Assembly: GCA_034509425.1 (NCBI GenBank)
Contig: JAVTVJ010000142.1
Location: 2,365,501-2,429,500, forward strand
Origin: Eopsaltria australis
Taxonomy: Eukaryota; Chordata; Aves; Passeriformes; Petroicidae
Direction of reading: 5' to 3'
Length of the DNA stretch: 64,000 nucleotides
Positions 22,406-36,742 of the stretch are shown here, in pieces. The notes under the pieces are model-generated. The model made no database searches, was not told the DNA's origin, and saw only the letters and a program-made list of their open reading frames with translations. The stretch's first letter is position 1, and each line of letters begins with the position of its first letter. A program made the position numbers and the translations under genes.

Positions 22406-24994
22406 TTGAACCACTCCATGTTAACTGAGCAGATTTAATTTCTACCAGAAGAAAGAACAAAGTCATCTAACCAAAGTCAATGGTTGAGTAACTTTTCATT
22501 GAGTAATAATTATTGAGAAACTTAACAAATAAATTATTAGATTGTACTTGAAAACAAATAGGAAACCACTGCACTTATCAGCAAAGGTGTATCTACTACA
22601 TTACTATGGCAAAAATGTGTCATAATCCAGAACTGCAAGAGGATGTTATACTGTTGCACTTTGCAGTCAAAAAAGGGAGTTGTAGGGGCCTAGCAACACT
22701 GAAGATTATTTAAAACCTTATACTAAATACCCATGGAAAAATACTTGAGTGCTGATACACAGAAATTTAAGAGAAAAAGCCCACAACTGCTATCTCCTTC
22801 TTGAATGATTGACTGCCTATGGAATTCAGTCTGATGAAAAATATTAGTCTGGGTGACAAAGTATGATTCAAAGTAGTTCAAAAAAGCAAGAAGCACGATT
22901 TAGTTCACACTTCACAGTTTCAGGTTTTTTTAATTGTTCTCCTTAGTAAAACAAATCAGTATAATCAATAAATACCTTTCAGTTAGCTGCAGGAAAGTCC
23001 TGGTAAGTACAGAGATTGTTTAAATATGATTTTATTTTTCTTGGGATTCCTATCAGATATGACTGTAAGTAACAGCATTTGTTCTGTTCTGTGAATCAGA
23101 CAAAGAGCAGAGCTGCTCTTCCATAACTTTGTGTCAACTTTTTTCAGGACAGAAAAACTTTTGAGTTAGTTAAAAACAGAAGAATTAATATAGATGCCAC
23201 AAGCACTGGATGTAGAACTAACTTCTAATTTTGGATGTGTTGATAACCCTGTAATGCTAAGGATTTTGAAGGTGATAAGTTGTCAATTTTTTTGTCAGCA
23301 CTGCATAGGATGATTTCTTTGTCAATAGTATATATTTGTATTATCTATGTATATACATAATGATATATGTTATCTTCTTACAGGCTGTGTTTTGTCCTTG
23401 TATATTGATAAAACTAAACCAAGACTTACTAATGAGGAGAAGTCAAATGGTTCCTATTTATATAATCTTTCCGTAAAATATATGAAGTAGAAAAACATGT
23501 TTGACAAATTAATCAAGCATCCAAAGAAGTAATTTTGAATGTGCTTTGGTGAAATCAAGATACTTGCTATTTCACTATCAGAATACCAAAACCAATAAAG
23601 ACTACTAGAACTATAAGAACAGTTGTGATATTTGTTCATAATTTTTCCTCTTTCTTTGTCTTCTGTAAGACATTGATCTTAGAGCATCTTTGTGTGATAC
23701 GGAGACAACGAACTACAAGAAACAGAGTACTAGTAACATACACTTTAAATATTCATGTGGACATGATGTAGGACAAGTTTGGGTTCAGAAATTAAAACTC
23801 ACTATAACTTTAGATGAAACTGATTAGGTAGTTGCATACAGTACTTCATCCCAAAAGCATTTCTTCATCATCATTAAAGTACCATGAGCCACTCTTTTTC
23901 AGAGAACCTATTAAGAATATTTTTTTACCTTTGTATTCATGTATATGATATGCCTCCTAGAAAATATCATCTTGTAGTTTCTATTCCTATTATTTCTTTT
24001 AACTTCTGCAGCATAATATCTATGTATACACAACCTCCTGAAGTATATGTTCAGTCAGTCAATTACTAATTACAGAATGAGTTAGATGGCATTTAAGATA
24101 TATCAGTTCTTGTCTTTTTATTTCTGTGAAGCTCATTGGTAAACCACACATAATAAAAACACTTTGTAAAGAATTATATAGAAGTATTTCCTCATTTCTT
24201 CCTCTTTTGCCTTTTTTCACTTGCAATCTAATTTGCTGATAAAAATAGCAGATTCCTAGTTTGTAAACTGTACTACCTTTGTTTGCCGACCAGAAGAAAG
24301 ACATTCTTACCAGTTCTAATGCGTCTTGCAGTACTTGTGAAAGCATGAGATTGATGACCTTGAAATCTGACCTTTTCCACCACCAAAGGATGGGGGTGGT
24401 GAGAAGAGGTGGAATTTGAAATTCTCCACATTCCTTTACAAGTGTTAAATCACAATACATTGGCAAACAGTGCTTTAAAGGACAAGCTCAAAGCCTTTTA
24501 ATAAAGCCATTGAACTTTGCTTAAAGCCATGAAAAACACAGAAATTGACCAACACATTACATAACAGAGACTTTGTTAAGTAGTACTGCCTATACGCACC
24601 TGAAAGTGCAGGACCAATTGAAAAGGTAATGGAAGGAAACTGTACAAGTTTTTTCAATCCTTTGATTTTCTATTGCATATTTTACTCTTTAATCTCCGAA
24701 ATTTCATAGTTCACAAATGGTAAATTAATGAACATAAGCAACTGGAATTTTTTTCTCTTAAATATCCACAAGATTTCCTTGCAAATAGCATGTCCATAAT
24801 TAGCTGTCCTTTGTACCACTGAAATTTGTTCTATTAAAAGGACTAATCACCATTTATGTTCCTGTTTGGTTTTTCAGACTATCAGAGATTTACTGCAACA
24901 CTGATTTCTACTGCAAAATCAACTAAGGCTGCCTTCCAGTATCTCCCTCAGCCCAATATAACAGGATCAGTCACTGTACAGGGCTGTACTACTG
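22406..24994. other. unique sequence, no gene seen
   Basis: The minus strand at 24059-24466 has a 135-codon open frame, rich in hydrophobic and basic residues but without a recognisable domain or splice logic. I treat it as chance. No repeats recognised. Confidence 0.4.
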
Positions 24995-25062
24995 TTCTAT
25001 AGGCCAGAAGTTTAGGCCATTTTTATTATTCTATAGGCCAGTATGGTTAGGCCATTTTCATT
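24995..25062. repeat. 34-bp tandem duplication (TTCTATAGGCCA unit)
   Basis: Two adjacent copies with a period of 34 bp (start 24995 and 25029), both reading ttctataggccag followed by a diverged centre and then ttaggccatttt. The differences sit mainly in the middle of the unit, so the event is not very recent. Confidence 0.85.
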
Positions 25063-25075
25063 AGTTAATAATAAG

Positions 25076-25128
25076 CCATTAGCCTAATGGAGAGATGCTT
25101 AATCTTCAAAAGTTCTCAAACTTTTGAA
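25076..25128. repeat. two short palindromes
   Basis: CCATTAG-C-CTAATGG at 25076-25090 has perfect 7-bp arms around one base. TTCAAAAGTT-CTCA-AACTTTTGAA at 25105-25128 has perfect 10-bp arms and a 4-base loop. They follow directly on the 34-bp duplication. Each alone is within chance for 64 kb; the clustering is what stands out. Confidence 0.8.
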
Positions 25129-28100
25129 AGTCAGATCAAAAAATTTCTCATTCAAGTACTTTGTTGACTGTAGAAAATTTTATGTATAATGTCATGAAGG
25201 TTATACAATATCTGCAATCCTGTGAGTAGGGGGATGGTGTCTATGTGACATTTTTTAAAATATCAAAACAATAGGCAGAGATACTGAATGCCATGCCTAT
25301 GAATATTTTTAATTAAGGAGAGTTAGGTAAATTGTCCTTACTTCTCATTTCAGTTTTTCATGGTGGGTTATTTTGGGTCTTTTTAAATGCCTAGGTTGTC
25401 TTCTTCTATGGTATATGTAGTAAAGATAGGGTCTGGTGGGGGAGACTTTGGGGGAGGGAGTAATTTTCTCTATGATCTTTGTTATTATATCAAAAGTGAT
25501 AGTTGAGGACTAAGAGCTGAAACAATATTTTATGAAAGTATCATGTTGAAGTTTTTGCAGGTTTCAAAATATTTAAATATGTAAATTTCAATGAAGAGAC
25601 TTCAGATTTTTTGATAGCCTAATGATTTTAAGCATCTCATTTCTAGTCAAACACTGACAAAAGATGTTCAGATTGCAGTGTGAGATGGTTTCTATGGTTA
25701 CAGTTGTTTCCTAGCATTTTAGTGACATCTTTTGTGAGCATTGGCTGCTTCACTTATTTGTCACTAATGTATGTGTAGAACTATAGTTAATAGCCTTGGG
25801 CGGACAATTTTTTTTTCTCTGAATGGTGGTATTGTTTTTTAGCAGCATTTTTCAATAAGGTGACAATGCACTAGAATACTAATGGTATGTATGGTATTTT
25901 AAGATGTCAAGTTTTCAATAAAATGGTAATGAAAATTTTGCATTTCATTTAATAGCTAAATATTCATGAATTTTTCACAGCGTGATCAAGTGAGCAAAAA
26001 AATAAAGGAACTGTATAATGTGTAATACTAAACATCATAAATTTAACTTCTTTTTATAGAATCTACTCAAGACTTTTTAATAGGTAGCTCTTTATAGATT
26101 TAAACCAGCTGTAATAAAGGTATATGAAACTGGAACTTTAAATTAATTTAATTCTTTAATATATATCTTGTTTATGTTGAAATGTGAATGAAACATACAT
26201 TGTGAATAATATGCAGAAAAACTGTTATGACTAAAGACTGAGTGTTTATGTGTGATAAATGAGGGTACACAAGTATATATTCAGATGAAAGGACCACTCT
26301 AAATTTGTGACTATTCTGTTTAAAATGTTTTTCGTTTATTTCAATTTATTTAAACACAGTGTTAAAGTATGTTCAGCTAAGAAGAAATGGGGTGCAGCAT
26401 TATAATTTGTAGAGTATAGAGCTATCGATTCCTCAGCATATTACAAGTTCAGTTCTGTTTCTATGTTAGACAGTAGGAGTTTACCGTTGCCTTTATCAGA
26501 AACAGAATTAGGTTATCAGGTGAGTTAATTCTCTATAAATTGCCAGTGCCATATGTGTAGTGATTTATGACATGATCCCCCTCTTTAGTCTGTATGTACA
26601 AAGCTCTCTTTTGCTGAAATGGAGTCACTCCATGTCGGGCATTTCTTGTCAGCCAAGTCAGTATTTTAAATGTAGATTTTTAAAATGCAAGTATGAAATG
26701 CATTATTCAGCAGCAACACTGGGCTAAGTGTTGTTTCTTCTCTGCATATGAGGGAGCTTCATATGGATTCAATTCCAAATCACGAGAACCTGTACGTAGA
26801 GTATCATCAACTCTATCACTCCTGCACAATTGCAAGGCATAGTTTTCCTCATCTCTAATTTCTTTTTTTTATACAGGCTGGTTTGTTATTTCAATCTATT
26901 TTCAAATTATTCTACATATCTTCCCCTAAAAAATAGTATAAGGATATTCATATGCAGCATCATATCTCCTAAAAGACTCATTTAGAATCATGCTTAGAGA
27001 TGAATCCTGTTTAGACATGCTCTAGAGCAATGGTATAGTTAGTTTGCTCCATTATCAACCTGTTGGTTGGTCTGACTTCAAGACCTACAGCAAATTACAT
27101 GCAAATTGCTGGGACAACATAGGCAAAATCAAAGCAAGGGACAGAAAGATCAGCTACATATGCACGGATGTGATAACGTGCATTCTCTGCATAGAGAAGC
27201 CCTAATGCTGTGGAGAAGGAAACTGTTCCTGTTTAGAGCACCAATTCTCAGTTCATGACTGGCAAGACAGCTAAAGGGCCACAAAAAGCCAAAAACTTCC
27301 AGTTACCTGGTGATTACTTCTGATGAAACTGTTTGCTCTCAGCTACCCTCCTGACTCTCATGACATGCAGCTGAACTGAATTCTTTACAAAGATGTGGCC
27401 TGTGTTCACAATGAAAAAATTTTATTTTAGTTTAGTATGCCTGAATAGAGATAAAAGAGTAGAAAAATCAAACCTTTAATCTAATTTAGATCTTGGCTTC
27501 CTTCCTGACCTTTGAAAATTGTTAAATTTTTCACCTTATAGGGTTTTTGCATATTTATTTAGTCTCTTTTTCCGGTCTCATTTTAGGGAACTGTTATTTA
27601 TTAAGATGGCTAATTGACTGAGGCTTTGATTTGAGTGGTAGAATTATCCAAAGGTCTCTTGCTAATTTGCTTCTAATAGCAACTGTTTGAGGTTTAGCAG
27701 TAACACAATTAGATCACATGCCCGTCAAATGCATCTACTTGAGTGACTCAGATATTCTTAACAGAGGAATCAAATTCAGTGCTTACAGATAGGATTGGCT
27801 ATATATATGTCTTCTTCCTTGTATTTTATGCATCAGTATGCCAGCATAAACCAAAGCAATGGCTTATGCCAATTTCAAAGGAGGACTAATATATTAAGGG
27901 GTTTTTTATGTAATCACCATATGATAACTACACCTTCCAATTTCTAAGTAAAATGGAGTAACAAAGGTTCTCAATGATGATATCTTCAGGAGAAGAAAGT
28001 TCACTTCCTATATGTTGTAAAAGGCCAGTTCTTCATGAGTTACACTCTAATACTCTATGTAGACATGTCATTCTGATTTCCTGGTTTGCACGCCAAAGGA

Positions 28101-31100
28101 ATTGACTAAACATAATAGAATAAATACCCAAACCAAACTATATGTCACAGAATTATTGGCTGAGTGATTTTGGACTTGACATACATTCCTCATTAACCCC
28201 TTCATTCAAAGATCCTATTCTTCTCAAGTTTCATCTCAGACTAGAAGTAAAATGCACCATTCTTGCTGGATCAGTTCAGTTCACTGTTAGGGACTCAACA
28301 ATTTGAGTAATCAGAGAAGATTGGGAAGAAACTTAATATCCAGAAGTCAGTTCAATGTAACTGGGGTGCAAGTGCATGGTATTTGGATATAAGATATGCG
28401 CACTTTCATTGGTAGAAGCTTAGGTATAATCTGTCAACCATGTCAGTAGAGCACCTTTAAACAAAAAAGGTTTGGCTTTTAAGAGTGCTTTACAAAGTGT
28501 AAAAACCTAAAATAAAAAATCCCCCTTCCAGCAGAGGCAGTAGTGTTTTGGATTTTTACATTAACATACAATGAGATGTAAGTTTCTATCTGCAGTTCAA
28601 GGCATCTTTTAGAAAACAAGAGTTAATGGCCCATTTTTGTATTGAGCATACCGCACTGTATCACTGAGCAGAAAAGCAATATCAGGTTTGTGACTGAGTA
28701 ATCCTTCAGCAAGATACATATTGTAAAAATGTCCCCGGAAGGATTTTTTTCTTTAGAAAGATATGCATATTGATGAAGTGTATGCTGACAATATATTATT
28801 TGTGGACCTGAGATAAATTTAAACAAATGTATAACCTTTTCTTTTCTACAGTGCTGAAAGCTATCTCAGTCCTTTGTATCCAGATTGTACTGGGAGTGCC
28901 ATACTTAGGATATCTGCTGCTGAAATAGTTCATAAGACGTTGTGGTTGTCCTCTCAATATACCAAATGTTGAGTACAAGCAAAGGTGCAATGATCAGTCT
29001 TGAAGTGATTATTTTTTTATTAATGCCTCAGTTCACAGCCTGCCTCTTAGCTGGCACACCTGATATGTTCTGGAGACATAGCCTACCACATGCCACTACA
29101 TGGCTTCTTCTTTTCAGGTGTTTTTCTTCTGTGTGTTCTTCCTGGGAATATGGTGAAATACACATAATAAAGAATTGAGGAACATTGCCCCTCCATGCTG
29201 TTTTTTGGAGAGAGAGAAATCTTTCTTCAGAATTTATGTTAAAGCTTCACATAAGACAAAGGAATATTTTGTCTCTGGGAAGTTCAGCCTGCTACTCCAG
29301 TTCATTATACTTATTAAAGGAGCAGGTGCTATGTGGTGGTTCTTAAAAATCAAATAATCACCAAGCTGCTGAAACTGCACTTTTTATACAGTTTGTTGTT
29401 TGTTTTCTATGGTTTCAGAGGTGTTTTGGAGGTCTCACCACAACACCTGTGGTACTCATGGCCACGCACTCACAGGCTAAAAGCAATTCTTGAATTACAT
29501 ATGACATCAGGGGAAAAAAGGATATCTGATGCACTCAGTGTAAGATTGAACATTTGACTGATCTGGGTACATGAAACCCCACATCTTCCATGCCACACAA
29601 TGTTCTGCAACCTCTGCAATTGAATTACAGCCATATCAGTCACAGCAGTATTAGATATGAACTCTGTGCTATACAAATGTGAAGAAAAAAATGTAGTCAA
29701 GGTATCTTCCAAAATATTTTCCAACTCTTCATACAAATTTTCATACAAATTTCATGGTAGACTTTTTCTTTCAATCTGTATTTTTTTATGCATACACTGG
29801 TTTTTTTAAGAACAAAAGTGGGTTTTATCCAGTGTGCTTTCCTATTCAGAAATACTATCTTGTGTTTTATAAATGTTTATGACCGTAACTATTGTACCAC
29901 CAAAGCTGCTGGTAGAAAGTCTATTAAATTTTGTAAGATGTAAGTAAGGATACCAAAAAATATTGGAGATTAGTCAAAAAATCTTGGAATAATCTCTGGA
30001 AAATAATGAAATCTTTCTAGAAAATTTCCTTCCTCAAACATGCTCCAAATCCTGTTTCTGCCAAGGATTATTTTTACAAGACAGCTATCTGCTAATGGAG
30101 AGGCCCTCCATAATGCTGTGCCTGCTACTGACAGCTAAGGGTTTGTTTTTTCCTATTCACTATTCATAGTACATTTTGAATTGTTTTTGTGCCCATGAAA
30201 CTGAAGACTAACAGTCTCTGGAGCCAAGCACAGTCTCTTTGTTGGGTAGAAATAACGCCTACAGGAGAGGATGGATGTGCTCAGTGTCCCAGCAAGTGGC
30301 TTGAGATGAAGTGATATTGGCAGGATTCAAACTGAAATTATTACAAAACATGAATGCCACATGTGCAACTGCTGCCTGGCTGTTTCTGTGCTTCTATCCT
30401 TTTGTTAAAAAACGTTATCTTAAAAAAATACTATTGACCTTGATCTTGTGCCATTGCTATCTGAAAATTGCAGGGTCTTACAGATCTCAGGATCAAAGGG
30501 GAGGATGATTGTTCTGCCAAACACGAAGCTTTTGTAATGATAGTGTTGTGTATTGCTTCTAAAGAACAAGCCTTCTGTTTAGCTTATCTTGTAAACTAGC
30601 CATACCTAAAAGCTTGGTGACATGCTGTCTTCTTCCCAAAACAATCTGAGAAACTATTAACAGCAGTTACTATCCAAGTCTGTCAGTTATTAATAGCAGG
30701 TTGGCATATTTTCAGGTTTTTTTGAGTTGTGCTACTACAGAGTTATATGGGATTTTCTTTATGTTAGATAATCACACTAGATATTGTTATATTAAAATGA
30801 AGAAAAGTACTGTCTCAAGACAGTTGTAGGCAGGCTTCCTCAATTCTGCCAATACTTCTCAATCCTAGTTTTGCTTGGATAGCTGTGCTATTCCTTTTAG
30901 TCAGTCCCGGGTTTGTCAACAAGAACTCATGCCAGCTGAGTAGTGGGTTTGTGATAAGAATTTTGGAAATTAGTATGAAATAATTTTCACCTTAGAAAGA
31001 ATTTGAATCTAGTGTCAAAGTGTGATGTTGGTACCTACATCATCTCTGTTCCCGCTTTGTGGAAGAATGCCAGGTTCTTCTACCATGACCTTCATTCTTA

Positions 31101-33997
31101 CCAGTACTATGTGCCACTCTACTTTTATCAGCACAAGAATAAGATCATTACAAGCATGTTAATAATGGAGTCATGAAAGTTAAATTAAAGGCTTGACTTC
31201 ACCAGAAGTTTTTTAGTAGATGAAAGGCAATGAAAATGTCTTAGTAGTTATATTATGGTCTGAAATTAAAAATAAGGACATTACTGAAGCTACCATTGAA
31301 TTCCTTGATATAATGCATTGGATTCATTCCTGAACTGGCATCATTATTGAGGCCCAATTGCATTTCTTAATCCAAATACTCTAGGAGTAAGAACAGCAAC
31401 TATTATTTCTTTGGTAATCTTACTCATTTTGGAATTACTGTCTATGCATCCTTTTAAAATCTCAGTTATGATCATATACTTGACCCTTTAATAAACTCAC
31501 TGTTCTAGGACAAGCCTGGTAATTGTCTTAAGAAATTCATTTTCTTGGCAGTACTCCGGAAAGTCAAGCATTTGGTACTTGGCCTCTCAGTCCATACCAT
31601 TTAACATCCTACTCCTTCTAATGTAGCAATTTCTTTCCAGAGATGTTTGAGCACTGAAAGTATACTGTAATTGAATTGGATTTCAGTTTAAGTTCCTCCA
31701 CTTTTGTTCCTAATATTGCTTAGCCTTTTCTCTCTGAAGATGATTTCTGTCTTAGTACACCCTTTTTTCAGTTATGCCTTTCTCAAAGATACTAGATGAA
31801 ATCATTTTGGTAGCCAGATTCCCTTTAATACTTTCTTTGCATTTCTTGGCTTACGTAAAATATAGCCAGCCTTAGTCTCTAGTATAGTGCCATGCAGGCA
31901 CTGCACTCAGTGACTGTCTAGCATTGGTTCACAGAATCTGAAGAAGCTAAATTTCTGTGATTCTATCCCTTCTTCTATCAGTTTAGCTAATACAACAGTG
32001 TATTGCCCTGATTCTCAATCACCAAAATTCAAGGTTTTCAAATGCTACAAAATCTTTAAATGAATGCAAAAAAGTTTGGGGTTTTCACCTGCCATTTGCA
32101 GGGGAAAATATTGAGAGGATTACTGATATTACCACCATAAATCTAGGGTAGTATTTTTAAAGTTTATTCTTGGATAGCGTGACAATATCTTTTCTTTGTT
32201 TTAACAATCCTGTCCTTGAAGCAATGAATGTTTATTAAATTAATTTGGCTTTTATATAGGATAAAGAATTAAATATCATACTATGTCTTTTTCTCTAAAA
32301 CTTACTGGCACTTCACAAGCATATGTTGAAAATAAAAGTTAGATCACTGCTGAGTTTCCAGGTGCTGTTTGATGGTCGTCCTAATTTTTCTTCATCTGTA
32401 GAGACTGTGACCAATCTAGAGCAAATCTATAGAGATATGTTGGAGGTTTATAATTTTCTTCATGTGTCAAATCTGCTTTGAATTAATTTTGTTTGTATAT
32501 TTCTGAAAGGTAAGTATAAAGGGAAATTTTGCTCAAACATTCTATTGGAAATTTTTTTAGTAAGAACCTTTGTTTTCCTTCTTTTCCTCTAACAGTTTAG
32601 TTTGGAATTGCTTTTTTGTAATTTTTCATTTTAAAAGCTCTAATCGGAAATATAATAGTCTATTACTCCTTTGGACATTAATAGTAACCACATATTCAGT
32701 CTTTGATATATATCCGCATGATTCTAAGTTTTGACTATAGTTATAAGCTTACTGTTTCATGTGACTCAATTACCTGCACTATAATAGGATATTTGGCATT
32801 CTAATATTGCAGTATATCTGAGAGTAGTTCCTGTTTCTTTATAGAACTTGCTAAATTTTGTTCATGACTCTGCTTCACTCCCTTTAATTTTATCTCTACT
32901 GATGATACAGAAAATGACTCAGAGTCCACCATTAACATTTTTCAAATTGAAACCAAAGATAATTTACATGATTGACAATACTAGTACAATGTGATTTAAA
33001 ATGTTTTCTATAAAGTGCTTGTAAAAAACTGCAGTAAAATATCAAGTGCAAAGGCGGATATTTAAATGTATTTTATTACGGATTCCAATTTAAATTATAT
33101 ATACAATATACAACATCACTGGAACACAGGTGGGATCTAAAAGAGCAGTTTGGAACAATCATATGAGGCTGAAGATGAAAATCTCAGTATCTATTCAGGA
33201 ATGAGTTTACAGTTGTTAAATTTCAGTAAGAAGGTGAGGAGTCTTCCACAGTTACATATGCATCAAATTTGAAGAAAACAAGAATTCTGTGGACTTTTTC
33301 AAAGTGCCTGTATTGAATAATTTTCAATTTTTTAACAGGTGATGAGAAGAAGTGCTTATCATGGTAGCACATATGTTAAATCGGTTTTATCCAGGGGGAT
33401 AAGCTCCTGTAGTTCATTTTACAGTGGGAACAGTGAGGAGACAAAGGGCCTATCTGATGTTGATATGAGGTTGATTTTCATAGAGTAAGTCATCTGCAGC
33501 TTAGAGAATATAGAATAAAAAAAATACATCATTTGGACTATTAAATTCTGTGCATTTCAAAGAGTCTAAAATTTACTTTCCAATCCCCTATACAGAAATT
33601 TACCAAACAACTGCTATTTCTGATATGACAGCTTAAAATCTACAGCAGCCATAGTCCATTTTAAATCATTTCTATTTTGAGTTTTCAGTAACTGTTACAG
33701 GTATATTTCATGTATCAGGGGATATTCCAAAAGAGTAAATTGTAAGAAAAATAATTTTATATCCACAGGGAGCTGTCCATTGTCAGAGCAGTCTTTCTTC
33801 TTTCTTTCTACTCACTGAGCTGAGGAGGAACATTTGTAAGATCACTAAATGCTGCTTTTCATGCAAATGTCTGATAGCTGCCACATCAGAGTTAGGGGAT
33901 GCAAAGCTGGCAGAGAAGTTGTGGCATGTCCATGCTTACATATGTTAAAAAATTCAACTGGAAATTTAACTTAGAATTTGGCTTTGATGTCAAAGTT
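25129..33997. other. long AT-rich unique stretch, no gene seen
   Basis: Nearly 9 kb without a recognisable repeat. At 31930-31966 'cacagaat' and 'ctgtgattctat' resemble a CR1 terminal motif, but too little is left to call it. The segment 27540-27760 has an enhancer-like texture (TAATTGACT, GCTAATTTGC, CACAATTAGATCAC words). The minus-strand frame at 29470-29748 (92 codons) and the other short frames look random. Confidence 0.4.
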
Positions 33998-34074
33998 GAC
34001 CCTGCTTTGCACAGAGGACTGGAATACATGACCTCCAGAGATACCTTCCAACTCAGGTTGTTCTAAGACTCTGA
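33998..34074 (+). mobile_element. CR1 LINE, very short 3' tail, sense
   Basis: About 75 bases match the last part of a CR1 3' UTR: gaccctgctttgcacagagg, then ggaatacatgacctccagag, accttccaactc, and a decayed terminal ttctaagactctgag in place of ATTCTATGATTCTG. It is an old, heavily truncated insertion of the 'tgacctccagaggtcccttc' 3' UTR type, different from the other plus-strand CR1 tails here. Confidence 0.75.
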
Positions 34075-35589
34075 GTCTGCATGATTTCTATGAAAGGAGA
34101 TATCTTCTGACAAAATAATCTCAAAAAAATCTCAAATTTCTCGTTCAAATTTTCTAACTCTAGTTCTCTGCACAGACTTTGAGTGACAATACCTGTATAA
34201 TGCATAATACTCAGTAATAAATATAATCTTCTTGATTTGTGATTAATGTGTCATGTCAGAACTACAGTACACTTAGTTTTCAGAAACATTTTTCCCATCC
34301 TATGACCAAGTTGAAGAGTTTATAATCTTGTAATCCAATAAGGGGAAGATAAAAGTTCTTGCTGATTTCTAAATCTCATTTAGTTGCTTGTATAGTGGCT
34401 TTATGAGGTTCCTTTCAGATATAAGCTGTGCCAAGAATGTTTTACACAGTGCATCTTGAATACCTACATATCCACAGAAAATAAGCCCAATAGGAAAGCA
34501 GAGAGAAACCAAAATCATGTTTAAATGTGGGTAAATATTATCAAGCACGTATGATATGCTTATTCCCTTTGTGCCAGTGAAGACTTGCCTTAATATTCCC
34601 AGCAAGATGTCAATTCTAGCTCTTGATAGTAGATGTAATATAAATGACTGGTTATCACAAAGATGACATTTTATCAGACCATAGGAGTTAGAAATAAATC
34701 CATTATACTGGACCATTTATTTATTTTTAGCTGACATTTCTCTATAAAACACTTATATTCCTAAATTCAAGATTAGGGTCACTGAGCGACAGCTTGAATT
34801 TGAAAGAAAATTTTATGAAGTATACAATAATCTTTTGTGTTTACTTCAGAAAAGTGCTTAATGCTTTGTCCTAACAACATTGAAATTCAAGACAAGCTGT
34901 TACTGACATCTTCTCAAACTGTGAGCATGGATTCTAGTTTTCTTGAGCAATATGACTAATTTTTCAATAGCTCACATTACAGAGCTAGAAACTGGAGTTG
35001 ATTGGTGTACTATACACAGTGGCCATGTGTTGTTCTTCAAAACAGTTAGAAATCAATGGATTACTCCATGGTGGATTTCAGTACAGCTCCCTCAAAATTT
35101 AGGTCAGAGTTTGAACTGCAGAACTTTTCTTATAGAGGTAGAAAGTCTGTGAAAGCTGATGCATAGATTACTGCACATTTTTCTTGGCAGAGAAAGATCT
35201 ATCTTTTTCTACTCCAGAAAAGTCTCTTTGAAATTTATCATATTTTGATTTTAACTTTCTTCTTTATCTGCATAGTATGAATGTTTTCAACAAAAATGCA
35301 TGCTTTGAAAATACAGCTCACTTAATTGAGCGATCTCGTTTTTATTGTTGAAAGAATTTTTCAACTTAATGTGTCAGTGCTTCCTACTAATCTGTTTTCA
35401 GAAAGGACAATTTTTTTGTCTGTTTTTTTTTTTCTTTTTAAACTGAAGTGCCATATTACAAAACATCACAGGTCTCAGAACCTGAAAGTCCCAGGAATGG
35501 GAACTGTGACAAGGACTCTTCTACAATGCATTTTAGTATATAATCTGATTTCATATATTTCTGCCTTTGTATTTCAGTGCAGTATCTTT
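34075..35589. other. unique sequence, no gene seen
   Basis: The minus strand at 34369-34716 is open for 115 codons with several hydrophobic runs. No conserved family is recognisable and I do not support a gene. No other repeats seen. Confidence 0.4.
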
Positions 35590-35898
35590 CACAGAATCAC
35601 TTAATCATAAAATATTCTGAGTTAGAAGGGACCCAAAAGGATCATCTAGTCCAACTCCTGGACCTGCCCAGGACACCCCAAGAGATGCACCTTGTCCAAA
35701 CACTTGTTGAACCCTGTCAGGCTGGTGCTGTGACCACTGCCCTGGGGAGCTGTTCCAGTGCCCAACCACCCTCTGGAGGAAGAATTGTTTGCTAGTATCC
35801 AACCTAAATCTCCTCTGAAACAGCTTCAAGTCATTCTCTTGGGCCATCATTAGTCTCCAAAAAAGAGTTTAGTGCCCTTCAGGTGGAGTTGTAGTAGG
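35590..35898 (-). mobile_element. CR1 LINE 3' fragment, antisense
   Basis: About 310 bases of CR1 3' end on the minus strand. The plus strand begins cacagaatcacttaatcata, the complement of the terminal repeats, then gttagaagggaccc, gtccaactcctgg, accctgtcaggctggt, gtatccaacctaaatctcc. Similarity is lost in 'tgcccttcaggtggagttgt'. The 3' end type is that of the copy at 2302-3401, but the breakpoint lies far closer to the 3' end. Open frames on both strands here derive from the repeat. Confidence 0.93.
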
Positions 35899-36667
35899 AG
35901 CAAGTTTAGGAAGCAGCTAGACTCTTTTTTTTTAATCTTATTTTCTGAAATAGCAGAGTTTATGAAAGCTACTGTAATTGTAACATTTTTGTCCACTTAG
36001 CGGAAGCCTGTAAAAAGTCTGACATTTTCTGTAGTATATTATTACTATTCATCATGCAGATCCAGTAAATTTGTTGTTACAGGACTGTTCCATAATTCAT
36101 TCGTAATGCTGGTAAAAGATCAGGAAAGATCACTTAATTTAAAGAAACCCCTCAACAAAAAATTTCATGCTCTGTAAAAACAGCACAAAAGAAAAACCAA
36201 AAAGAATAAATATCAACTAATTTGAAAGTTTTTCCATGAAAGTTGGCATCAAGGTTTGTGAGTGTCCACTAATTCTGCTCAATACTGCAGAGAATTTTGC
36301 TTAGAAAATCAGTCTGATGCATTATTTTTCATTTTATATAATAGTGGTTTATCACACGTATAAAGCTCACATGCCAATTTATTCTTAAAGTTTTGACTAA
36401 CCTCCATGATCAGAAGGTGAAAATGTTTTGTCAAGTGGTGGCCAGTTTACTTCATGGGATTTTTTTCTTCAATGATTTCCAGATAATACACAGAATAATA
36501 TGCTATGGTTGATAGGAAGCACTTTTACATATACTTTTTATTTTTTGACTCATTCATATGATTTTTTCTAATCATGGTAATGGTGGTGTCACCCATTCCA
36601 GGCCAGTCAGAAAGAAGAAACAAGGTAAACACTATTACCTCCACTGATTCTCTACTCTATGAAGAGA
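35899..36667. other. AT-rich unique sequence
   Basis: Nothing recognised between the CR1 fragment and the microsatellite. Confidence 0.5.
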
Positions 36668-36670
36668 ATA

Positions 36671-36741
<71 letters not shown>

Positions 36742-36742
36742 A
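36668..36742. repeat. (TATATG)n hexanucleotide microsatellite
   Basis: About twelve uninterrupted copies of TATATG/TATGTA, flanked by pure TA steps on both sides. The alternating purine-pyrimidine array can unwind or form cruciforms. Its purity suggests active length variation. Confidence 0.95.

Noticed and set aside
24059..24466. 135-codon minus-strand open frame
   Set aside because: No recognisable family, no start context or splice sites, composition like random AT-rich DNA.
31930..31966. a CR1 terminus (ctgtgattctat)
   Set aside because: Only about a dozen bases match and the sequence upstream does not resemble a CR1 3' UTR.
34369..34716. 115-codon minus-strand open frame with hydrophobic runs
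   Set aside because: Hydrophobic runs are expected from T-rich codons. No receptor or channel motif and no supporting neighbours.
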